From assembly GCA_037178975.1 (NCBI GenBank), contig JASJZH010000004.1, positions 558,001 through 622,000 of the forward strand: DNA of 64,000 nt, written 5' to 3'. The notes under the pieces were generated by a model. The model worked only from the letters and a program-made list of their open reading frames with translations. It was not told where the DNA came from and searched no databases. Source of the DNA: Oscheius tipulae. Its lineage: Eukaryota; Nematoda; Chromadorea; Rhabditida; Rhabditidae. Both the position numbers and the translations under genes were made by a program. This document shows, one piece after another, positions 36,409 through 45,263 of the stretch. How positions within the stretch are numbered: the first letter of the stretch is position 1; each line of letters opens with the position of its first letter.

Positions 36409-37698
36409 CTACGAAATAGTGCAAGCTGGCCTGGGAGCACAGTTTATTGACAAGAAGTTGTTTGCGTCTTGATATTTAGCTACTTGTCGAATTTGCAGTT
36501 TCGGGAAGCTCGTTTTGTTTGTAAGATAACGATGCTCTGGTTGAAGCTGAAACATATTTGACACACTAAAAGAGGAATTCTGACGTCTCTGACACACAGT
36601 TGATTCAGCCATGCCAATAGGATCAGCGTACCAAAAACTGCTCGTTAAGTAGTAAGGACTGTAGCCGTTTCCTGGACTGAAATCAACATTCGTTATAAAG
36701 TTGTAGAAAATAACGACTTTCCGTTCTGGAAGTTAGTGTAAATCGGAATGGTACCATCCAACCAATAACAAGAGTTTATCAAGGAGGCTGAACATTGTAG
36801 ACCGATCCATGGACCCCCACTATATCCAATTGAGTGTAATATAAAATCGTTGAGCTCTGGAGTGTCGATTTTGACCAAAGTTGCACTGTCATTTGCACAT
36901 ATGGCAATAGATTCATTGAAGTGCCCGCCCATGGAAAGTTGCTGTAATTTGAACTTGAAAGTACTTCCAGGAGCGAACAAAGTTTGAAAAAACTCGCTGA
37001 AAACAAATGTACCTTGTAACACATGCAATTCCCAGTAAAAAGTTTATACTCATCTGTACAGGCTGCATCATCTAAAACAGCTATACTGAATTTGTCGATA
37101 CAAACTTGGACACATAATAGCCGAAGGACAGGTCGTCGCAGTTTGCTGGGTAGTGGTGGGACAATATCTAGGCTGATTAATATCTGCATTCGGATCTACA
37201 GTACAGACAAACGGCAGAGCACTGTTACAAGCCCCGGATCTGTACTTATTAGTCGTATTTTTTGTGAACCTTACATCCACTTGGAGTCAGAATCTCTTAT
37301 CAGTCCGCATGGATAACCTGCTCCAGGTTGTCCAGGGGCCCAGTTTGTGTAGGACATTGAAGTGTTGTAGGTCCATGACCACGAAGCAGATAGAAGCTGA
37401 TTTACTCCGATCCAGAAATTCGGAGTTCGCCCCGATGCACCAGAAGCAATTCCAGAAACATAGCTGTTTTCAAAGCCGCTCTGAACGGCGGCCAAGTTTC
37501 CACCTATTGAGTTACACTGTCTTTCGGCTGCCAGGAAGGGCATAGGGGTGTTGTAATACTTGTAGCATCTAAAGTCTTTTCAATAATAAGAAGTTTGGTT
37601 TTATACTTGTTGAAGTCGGTCTCGTAGACTGTATCTGCTGGGCATGCAGCCAAAGAAGTAGAGATAAAAGCTAGAAGGGTACCAAGTAAGAGCAGCAT
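36409..37698 (-). CDS. Secreted protein with two C-type lectin domains
   Basis: Six exons (37607-37698, 37275-37568, 37106-37239, 37013-37071, 36718-36941, 36409-36676) join in frame to 356 residues. Residues 1-18 form a signal peptide (MLLLLGTLLAFISTSLAA). The first C-type lectin domain spans about residues 19-140, with KCYKYYNTPMPFLAAERQC, FWIGVNQ, YTNWAPGQP and CNSALPFVC. A Thr/Gln linker follows. The second spans about residues 165-300, with CMCYKQLSMGGHFNESIAIC, WIGLQC and a final VCQR. The canonical EPN/QPD carbohydrate motifs are not obvious, so sugar binding is unproven. Introns are tiny (38, 35, 34, 71 and 41 nt). Nematode proteins of this class are extracellular, often intestinal, and linked to immunity. 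The last 40 residues are not lectin-like and the true 3' end may differ. Confidence 0.85.
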
Positions 37699-37829
37699 GT
37701 CTTGCTACTGATAAAGAGTAGGGTCTTCCCTTTGAAGCGGATCAAGTGGTTATTCAGTTCGAATATTTTACCAGGACAAGAAGAGACCTATTAAAAACAT
37801 CTGTTATATACCGGGACTAAGAACGATCA

Positions 37830-38611
37830 TTATGTCAGTTTCCTCTTTAAACGCGGTGAACAAGGTGGACAAACACCTGGCTGGGGAATGTTTGGATCCA
37901 CAATACAGACGAATGGCAGAGCACTATTACAAGCTCCAGACCGGAAAGCCGAATTTGTTCATACAATACACGATTTTTACATCCACTGCGAGTCGGGATT
38001 TCTCATGAAACCGCAAGAATAACCCGCTTCCGGCTGACCAGTAGCCCAATTTGTGTAACCCATTGAAGTGTTGTAAGTCCATGAACAGGAGCTTGAAATT
38101 TGGTCGTTGGTCCCAATCCACACTGCTGCAGCTGGCTGGCGTCTAGCAACAGCAGCGAGACGAGAAGCGTAGATGTTTTCAAAGCCGTTCTGAACGCTGA
38201 CATAGTTTCCACCAATTGAGTTGCATTGTTTCTCGGCTGTAAGGAAAGGCATAGGGATGTTGTAATATGTGCAGCATCTAAAGTTGTAAAAAATTTAAAC
38301 GGAGAGCTTGCTTTCTACTTGTCGTAATCGTGATAGGGCCTTCCAGTAATCCAAAAGACAACCCACGATAAGAAAATTTTGCTGGGTAAGACTACACGCT
38401 TCGATAAGAACTCATGCGAACAAATAGTTTTAGCGCAGGAGATTAATTCCAACAATAGGTTTTTTTTTCGTACAGGCTTTATAGTTGTTTTTTTGAAACA
38501 GACGACAAAAGTAGAAGTGTGTCCAAACGTTTCACTTCCATGAAGGCCTCCTACTGAGACATCACAACGATATCCGGAGATGGGCAGATGATGAATGGGT
38601 GTCAGAAGCAA
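37830..38611 (-). pseudogene. Damaged copy of the neighbouring C-type lectin gene
   Basis: Exon-like blocks at 38319-38611, 37981-38277 and 37830-37941 parallel the first domain of the lectin gene at 36409-37698. Shared segments are MPFLTAEKQCNSIGG, WIGTNDQ, SWTYNTSMGYTNW and CNSALPFVC. Three features suggest decay. The intron 37942-37980 keeps a GT donor, but its acceptor reads CCG where the paralogue has CAG. The upstream block has no signal peptide and does not resemble the paralogue. There is no second lectin domain; the frame ends soon after PPCSPRLKRKLT. It could still be expressed if a noncanonical acceptor or alternative exon is used. Confidence 0.6.
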
Positions 38612-39213
38612 CTTTTCTATCTTTTTATACGCATGATTTAACCTGTCTCGATGTGAAAAAAAACTCTAAATACCGTCTGCCTTTATAGTTTACGCTTCTC
38701 AGTTCGACATGTCGAGAACTTTTCATATACCTAGGGCAGAAGGATAATCCGATAGGTCTGTAATTTCGCTATACTGTGGCTCAGGGTAAGCGTTCGATTC
38801 TAATTCAACTGCTATTTCAACGAGTCGTTTTCACAGATCGACGTTTCAATGAAAATGTTACGCAATGTTCTTGCTCTTCCCGTCTTGTTGACGCAAGGGG
38901 TTTCTTCCACTATTTTAAGACCTGTTTTCATCTCTATCTCTATCATCACAGCTGACCCTGCTTCTACGTAGTTGTTGTTCTTATCTGTCCTGAAACCCGG
39001 AAGGTGAGAGGCCTTAAAATTTTGAAGATCTATCTGAACAAACATTCTCTTTGAGCCAAGTTCAAAGTTTGGTTGTTTTTCAGCCAACTTTTACTTACAA
39101 CTGTATCACTTCGAGGGGGTGAAAAACCCGTCCACCATGATATTTCTTCTTGTTTTTACCTCAACTGTACTCATCCAAATTTAGAGCACTTCCATCAAAT
39201 TTTGAGCCCCTAG
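38612..39213. other. Intergenic with an unassigned minus-strand open frame
   Basis: A 91-codon minus-strand frame from an ATG lies at 38812-39087. Its composition is protein-like (QIDLQNFKASHLPGF, SAVMIEIEMKTGLKIVEE), but I recognise no family and no splice partner is clear. Confidence 0.3.
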
Positions 39214-39222
39214 TTTCCAGTG
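39213..39222 (+). promoter_or_regulatory. Putative trans-splice acceptor before OXLD1
   Basis: CCCTAGTTTCCAG ends at 39220, three bases before ATG 39224, consistent with spliced-leader addition. Confidence 0.45.
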
Positions 39223-39223
39223 C

Positions 39224-39809
39224 ATGTCCAAACTGTTGATAAGAACGGGTCCAACACTGCGACGGCTCTTCTGCAATCAAGAGGTAAGACAATTGAAATA
39301 TTTGAGAAAGAAACTGTTCCAGGGACTTCTTAGTAGACCCGATCCGCCACCAGAAGGTTCTTGTTGTGGATCTGGATGTGCCAACTGTGTCTGGCTGGAT
39401 TATGGCTACAAGTTGATAGATTACTATAGTAAGTTTTTATATGGTCACCTAAAAAGTAACAGCCTCTATCAAAAGTTTTCATTTCATACAAAAAAAAAGA
39501 TTTTTTTTTCTAGTCTAGCGAAGCTCGAATGAGCATGAAATGACAGGGCAACTATGTAAAAATAGTGAAACATTGTCGATGTTGTCGATTCAAAAGCATC
39601 AACAAAACTGAAATGTTCCAAGTACATTAGATCTATAGTGTTGTTGAAACATCACCAAGTATTTGTTGTAGTGCAAACATGAACCAGTGAATCATATTTC
39701 AGGCCACAAGAATAAGGAGAAGGCGCTTAAAGATGTGGAAAATCGGGTAGAGGATCCGAATGTCAAGGCTTTCGTGCTGGCTGAGCTCAAAATGAAGTGG
39801 AATCAGTGA
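39224..39809 (+). CDS. OXLD1: Oxidoreductase-like domain protein (OXLD1-like)
   Basis: Three exons (39224-39283, 39323-39428, 39703-39809) join in frame to 90 residues. The centre holds the short cysteine motif of the oxidoreductase-like N-terminal family: [20 protein letters not shown] at about residues 27-46, with the CC-x3-C-x2-C spacing and CVW typical of OXLD1. The N-terminus ([16 protein letters not shown]) is basic and free of acidic residues, as expected for a mitochondrial presequence. The C-terminus is charged and helical. The molecular role of the family is poorly known. The gene is convergent with the phospholipase gene; the two stop codons are 228 bp apart. Confidence 0.88.
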
Positions 39810-39844
39810 TTTCCCATCCCCTGGAATCTAGCTATTTTCTAATG

Positions 39845-39958
39845 TTTTTCTATCGTTCCCCCTTCTCTCTCTCTTTATCAGTGTCTCCTTGCCTCTTTGT
39901 TTCTTTCTCTCTCTACCTGTCTCTGTCTTTCTGTATGTGTGTCTCTTTGTCTCTCTGT
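39845..39958. repeat. CTCTGTCT-type minisatellite
   Basis: Degenerate tandem CTCTCTGTCT repeats between the convergent OXLD1 and phospholipase genes, complementary to the AGACAGAG tracts elsewhere. Ser/Leu-rich frames read here are artefacts. Confidence 0.65.
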
Positions 39959-40037
39959 CAAAAAACACTCACCAATTGATCTCTCTTCATTTTGCATACT
40001 GTTGATATCTGAGTTTGCCCTTTTTTTCCTTCCCCTC

Positions 40038-41842
40038 CTATCGAATGATGTCCTTCGTCTGCTTGAGCTTTTCGTTCCTCGGCATGGTCTTGAGCAGACG
40101 AGCCAGCGCCTCAAGCTCGTGCTTGACCTGCGTCGTCAGGTAAACCTCGTTCTCGAACATGAAGTCGAAAATGTCCTCCATGTTCGTGTTATCCAGTTCG
40201 ATGGCCTTGGTCAACTTCGGCGAGAAGCGAAAGTAAGGAATGCCAAGACTGTGAGCCCATTCGCGAGCCTGTCCATCCAGCACGGCGTGACTGCTTGTGG
40301 CCTGATTCATGAACAGGGTGAAGAGCTTTTTTCCGCCTTCCCAAAGACGTCCGAGAGCGTACTTGAACTTGATCGGATCGATTCCGCCGAGCGGGGTCGT
40401 GGGCTCGTGGCCGCTTCCGAGCGACAATATGACACCGATTTCGTCGTGATTGGCCTGAAATATCTTACTAGTTTTTCTCTGTCTAAGGCTATCTTAATAC
40501 GGTATACGTCCATTTTGAAACAAAAAACTCACAATCTTTCTGAACTCTTCAATCTTCTTCAGCCTATGGAAGTCGGTGATGAGGTTCAGGCAGGGATTGT
40601 TGCAGACGATGGCCCCATCCGCGTGGTCATGGAAGCTGTCGAAGTAAACGGGGGCGGCTGAAGTGCTCCTGGCGGCCTTCCAGACCAGAATCTCCTTCGG
40701 ATCCAGGTAGCCGTACTTTTCGAATTCCTTGCTCGGGATGTCGGGCGCGTAGGTACGGAAGAGGACCAAGGAGGCCGGCACGTCACGAATCTTCGCCGAA
40801 GTGACCATGATCTTGTGGCTTTGAATGTCCGCTAGACGGGTATGCTTGCCGAGGTACTTCCTCAGGGTCTTCTCGATTCCCCTGCTCGCGTGCTTCGGCA
40901 AGTAGTGACCGTTGTTGCCGCAGAAGACCTCGAGCTTCTCGCGCAGGAAAAGACGACGAACCTGGTCACAGGTGTAGCCTGAAAAAAGGGATCTAGACAG
41001 AGGCAGACACAGATCCAGGAACCAACCACATCCGAAGAGCAGACTGATGATGCCGCCGCAGCTCGTGCCTCCGATCCAATGCGTCCTGGATATGATGTTT
41101 TCGCCGTCTCCCATGGCTCTCTCAATGGCGAGAATGGTTCCGGCCACCAGGATTGCCTTGATTCCGCCGCCGTCCAGACTAACCAGGACCTTGTGATTCG
41201 GCTTCGGATTGGCCATGCGCTCGGTGACGAAGCGATGATTGACACCCGTGTGATGATTGTCTTGCTCCAGCGTGTTCAGATTCAACAGATTCATGTCTTT
41301 TTTGATGCGGGCACTCGCGAGATCCAGGGGAGTCTGCCCGGCATGGTTCTTGACCATCCAGGTCTGCTGTGGCATGGAAAGAGCTATCAGACCGCGAGCT
41401 GCGCTTCGCTGGTCGAACTTGGCAGCGTGGTGAAGCGGAATGTTGCCGTCCTTGTCCGGGATGACGAGACTCTGATCAGCCAAGTAGTCGCGCACTATAG
41501 CCTCGAGGTTTCCTTCGGCGGCCAGGGCGCACATGTTTCCGAGGTGGATAGACTGGAAACTTAGGATTTGTGAGAGAGGCAGTGAACTTGATAGTCTACA
41601 AGGGACATTGGTTTAGGCGTCAGGACTGGGTAACAGCTACAGTAACAAGACAATAACAGAGACAGAGAGATTACTCGAGTAAAACCTACATCACTTGTAG
41701 AGTAGGTTTCTGACGATTTTTGGTATCCTTTCCGAGGCGGCTGTTTTGGAGGCGGCATGAGCGACGAGTGTTCTCTTTGTCTACAGTTATTGTGCAGATT
41801 ATTGAGTAGTTTTCGTTTTTTGAACTTTTTGAAAGAAAACAA
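40038..41842 (-). CDS. Calcium-independent phospholipase A2 (patatin-like, iPLA2/PLA2G6 type)
   Basis: Four exons (41690-41842, 41027-41552, 40533-40978, 40038-40454) join in frame to 513 residues. The N-terminal third has ankyrin-like repeats (DGNIPLHHAAKFDQRSAARG, HAGQTPLDLAS). The patatin domain follows: VSLDGGGIKAI supplies the oxyanion-hole glycines (about residues 176-186), GTSCGG the nucleophile elbow (Ser at about 215), and HADGAIVCNNP the catalytic Asp (about 347). The elbow normally reads GTSTG; Cys replaces Thr here. The enzyme should hydrolyse phospholipids to free fatty acid and lysophospholipid by a Ser-Asp dyad without calcium. It is shorter than vertebrate PLA2G6 because it has fewer ankyrin repeats. 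The intron 40979-41026 is 48 nt and free of stops. The start is uncertain; 41534 or 41758 are alternatives. Confidence 0.9.
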
Positions 41843-41885
41843 TGTAGAGAAGATAGGAACAGTTTGTGCAGGTTGGATCGTTCAT

Positions 41886-42050
41886 TCAGAGACAGGACTC
41901 TCTGTATCCCTGTCTCTATATCGTTCTCGCTCTTTCGTTCTCTTTGCCTGTGTCTCTTTGTCTCGCCGTCTATCTGTCTCTTTGTATTATGTCTCTCTTT
42001 CTATTTTTCTCTTTTTCTCTTTGTTTCTCTGTCTCTTTGTCTCTACGTCT
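41886..42050. repeat. CTCTGTCT-type minisatellite upstream of the phospholipase gene
   Basis: Degenerate tandem CTCTTTGTCTCT repeats just upstream of the proposed phospholipase start at 41842. Confidence 0.6.
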
Positions 42051-42171
42051 GCAAAAAATCAGCCGAGAGTTTTATTGGAGCCGTTCCTGGTCCACATACC
42101 GGGTCGGTTATCAGCACCGTGGTAACTATTGTTGGATCCATACAGCATCCAATAATACTACCACGATGCTA

Positions 42172-42390
42172 ACAACAACAACTTTCTCCTCATCCTCATG
42201 GCTCCCGAAGAACTGCTGACCGCCTCATTGTTCATGCCAACATTCGTTCTCTCAACGATTTGCTTGAAATGTTTCCCATTGCCAAGAAACATATTCCAGT
42301 GGACTGTTCCGGGTACTGTGGATATCTGAACTCTGCTTCAAATGTTCAGGCCTTCTTTAATCTCTTGTCCGATTACGACAATAGAGGCTG
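42172..42390 (+). CDS. Unassigned coding-looking open stretch
   Basis: A stop-free frame ends at TGA 42388-42390 with a protein-like composition (RLIVHANIRSLNDLLEMFP, IAKKHIPVDCSGYCGYLNS). Its first ATG is internal and it is flanked upstream by a TAA, so it would have to be a terminal exon or a gene fragment. A candidate upstream exon 42063-42120 ends at a GTAACT donor, but none of its frames joins this one cleanly with a GT-AG intron. I do not recognise the family. Confidence 0.3.
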
Positions 42391-42740
42391 AGTTTGATGT
42401 GCATAAATGTCGCAATGACCGTTACAAAAGTGGATACCTCACTCTTTATACCCCTCACCCTGTCTCTCTGTCCCTCTCCCATCCTCTCTTACTGTCCACA
42501 TTTCATCAGTTTCAAGTACCCCATTCGAGTCTTTTTCTTGTCATCAGGGAAGTTCCGACCTCGCGGACACTTCCTGATCCCTGACAGAGAGAGAGTCGTT
42601 CCACGGAGTCTCTACTTTTATTAATTTTCGGAAGAAGAGGGAAAAGTTAAAGAAGAAGTAGAGGGACTAGATGGGAGTCATGAGAAGATTCTATTAATTC
42701 AGTTCATGAACTGGAAAGCAACATTCAAAATTCTTTACAG

Positions 42741-43450
42741 ATAACAAAGCTTTTTCCTCCAAAAGGAAGATAATGTATATACGCAGTATCTCTATTTTAA
42801 ATTGTCCTCGCGTCTCTGTCTGTGTGTGTGTCTGTTTGAAGCCAATGTTGCCAAGTAGTGTGCATTATTTTGTGCGCACACTGATTGTTTGCAAGTCAAG
42901 CCAAATCGAGTCAGTTTGGGAGATAGCTTCGTTGGGAGGACGTTGCTCCTGTCACGGTACCTCGATCGGAGGGAATGCGGACAGGTTGAAGTGTGAGGAA
43001 AGGGCCACGACAGTTGGACAGAAGGAAGTAGAAATCGAGCAGTTTTGAAAGAATCGGATTATTACTGGCATTGAGCCCCAAGGGGCGTTAGCATCCCTTG
43101 TCTAGTTTAAAATGTCCTCGCGTCTCTGTCTGTCTGTCTGTCTGTCTGAACCCAATATTGCCAATTAATGTGCACTATTTTGTGCGCACACTAATTGTTG
43201 GCAAGTCAAGCCAAATCGAGTCAGTTCGGGAAGTAGCTTCGTTGGGAGGATGTTGCTCCTGTCACGGTACCTCAATTGGAGGGAATGCGGACAGGTTGAA
43301 GTGGGAGGAAAAGGTCACGACAGTTGGACAGAAGGAAGTAGAAATCGGGCAGTTTTGAAAGAATCGGATTATTACTGGCATTGAGCCCCAAAGGGCGATA
43401 GCATTACTTGTATACATTATCTTCCTTTTGGTAAAAACTTTTTTTGTTAT
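42741..43450. mobile_element. MITE-like element with terminal inverted repeats and internal tandem duplication
   Basis: The ends 42741-42780 and 43411-43450 are inverted repeats. The inner 21 bases (42759-42779 and 43411-43431) match exactly, beginning CCAAAAGGAAGATAATGTAT. The outer parts share ATAACAAA. Between them lie two direct copies of exactly 310 bp each (42791-43100 and 43101-43410), clearly diverged by point changes, each starting with a CGTCTCTGTCTG microsatellite. No transposase is present, so the element would be nonautonomous. The open frames of 91 and 86 codons inside the two copies correspond to each other but resemble no protein I know. Confidence 0.7.
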
Positions 43451-43506
43451 TGCAAATTGTTGCGACTAATTGAGTTGGACAATAACTCAGAAATTGGACG
43501 GCGAAT

Positions 43507-43985
43507 TTTGTTTCTCATGGGCAGAATGAGTACGCCAGAGAGACAGAAACAGATGAACAGAAAATCAGAGGCAGTGAGAGTGACAGAGAGACAGGCAGAC
43601 AGACAGAGACAAAGGTATCTGCTCAGAGAGATAAAGAGGCAGAGAGCCAGAAAGACAGAAAGAAAGAGAGACAGAGAGATAAAGATAAAGAGAGACTGAA
43701 AGGGAGGGAGAAAGAAACAGTGTAACTGAAATTAACAGAAAGACAGAAGGATAGACAGAGATACAGTGTAAGAGAGAAAAGGAGAGACAGAGAGACCGTG
43801 AGGGAGGAAGACAGAGACAATGAGAGAGACTGAAATACGAGGAGACAGAGGAACGGACAGAAAGACAGAAGGAAAGAGGGTCAGAGTGATAGAGAGACAG
43901 ACAGAGACACAGAGGCATAGACTGACCGACAGAGAAACAATGACGGAGTAAGAGAGAAACAGAGAGAAGGAGAGAAAGATAGGCT
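43507..43985. repeat. Long AGACAGAG-type minisatellite
   Basis: About 480 bp of degenerate GAGACAGA repeats, the longest such tract in the window. The Ser/Leu-rich 154-codon frame on the minus strand at 43565-44029 is a translation of this repeat and not a gene. Confidence 0.75.
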
Positions 43986-45142
43986 GAGTCATTCTCCTTC
44001 TTTTTTAGCCTTGGATTGCTTTTGAACATTCAACTGCTTTCAACCACCCACTATTTCCCAAGCTGAAGAACCATACTGTACAACTCTCATCGATAAAACA
44101 TAGCAGGCTGAAAGGTTCCTCCAAAAAATTTGCTGTTTCAAGCATTCTATAAAAGCCTCCCAACCGTTTTCAAACTGATACCTTCTTTACGTTCCTCTCC
44201 AGTGAAACCATTCCTCCCCCTTTTCCGCCGCCACAAACATTGACTAGCGCCGATAGCATCAGGGGGAGCCTGTCTCTCTGTCTCGTGTTAGCCGTATCCA
44301 GCTTACCAGTTAGCCTTATGACTCTGTCCATTTCGGCTTGTAGTGGCGTGGCGGGTTTTCTTAGGCTTAGACTAGGAAAACACGCCCCCTCCCCTTTAGA
44401 AAAAGTGTACCACTATCGGATAAGGGAGTGAGAGAGAGAGAGAGAGGGAGAAAGGGGGTCGGGCTTAGAAAAAGAGAGGGGAATTAATCAGAAGGGGAGC
44501 GGGCTGTCCGAAAGTTTTAGCCTAAGTTTTTGTTTGGAAGAGAGACAGTGTTCCGAAGGAAGTTACCATGTTATAGGGAGGACAAGTGGAGGGAAAGTTC
44601 CTGCTTATGAATTACTGGCGAAACATTGTAAAAGCAACTTTTTTTTCATCGAGTAGTGGTCATGTAGGCTTTTAGTTTTCGGTGAGTTTCAGTTTCCAAT
44701 AAAGTTATTCTGTTCTCTGAGCTTGTTGTTAGGTTTTTTAGGTTCACGAGTTGAAGCGTCAGCGCCTCTATATCAGTTCCTTAAAACAATGTTTCAACGA
44801 CTTCCTTATTTCCAATTTTCGAAATATTTCCAATTTTCAGTACTTTGAGGGGGAACATCTTACCAGTTTTTGATACAGACTAAGGATCACAGTGAAACTG
44901 GACAAGCTACTCTGGTATCTTCAATGACATGACACTGCAGAAGTTGTTAGCTATCAATTATAGACCATGCTTATCCACACGCCGCTTTAGCTGGTTTTCT
45001 TACTGGATGTCTCATCAGGGGTGGCGACGGGGAACACAAGGTTGGGAGACAGACAGAGGCAGAGAAAGAGACAGAGACATTCCTTTGATCCCTTAGATCC
45101 CAACTCTTCCCATTGCCCTCGTTTGTCTGAAGAACCAGTAGG

Positions 45143-45200
<58 letters not shown>

Positions 45201-45263
45201 CCGCCCCTTCCAAGTCAGGTCCAGCAGCCCGTTCTTTTCCTCCCCCACCAAGCCTGTCCCCAA
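43986..45263. other. Upstream region of the large secreted-protein gene
   Basis: No coding sequence is supported. A TATAAAAG occurs at about 44149, a GC-richer stretch at 44215-44400, and an AATAAAG at about 44699 of unknown meaning. A long (GA)n microsatellite at 45144-45197 lies about 70 bp before the start codon at 45264 and could act as a GAGA-type promoter element. Confidence 0.4.
45144..45197. repeat. (GA)n microsatellite near a start codon
   Basis: Nearly pure GA dinucleotide repeat of about 50 bp, interrupted once by CA, 67 bp upstream of the ATG at 45264. Confidence 0.85.

Noticed and set aside
36149-36472. 107-codon plus-strand frame next to the lectin gene
   Set aside because: Overlaps the lectin 3' exon on the other strand, lacks domains, and has no start context like the other genes.
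40862-41564. Frames of 127-161 codons overlapping the phospholipase exons
   Set aside because: Shadows in other frames of a clearly homologous patatin domain.
43565-44029. 154-codon Ser/Leu-rich minus-strand frame
   Set aside because: It is a direct translation of the AGACAGAG minisatellite; the repeat unit lacks stops in several frames.
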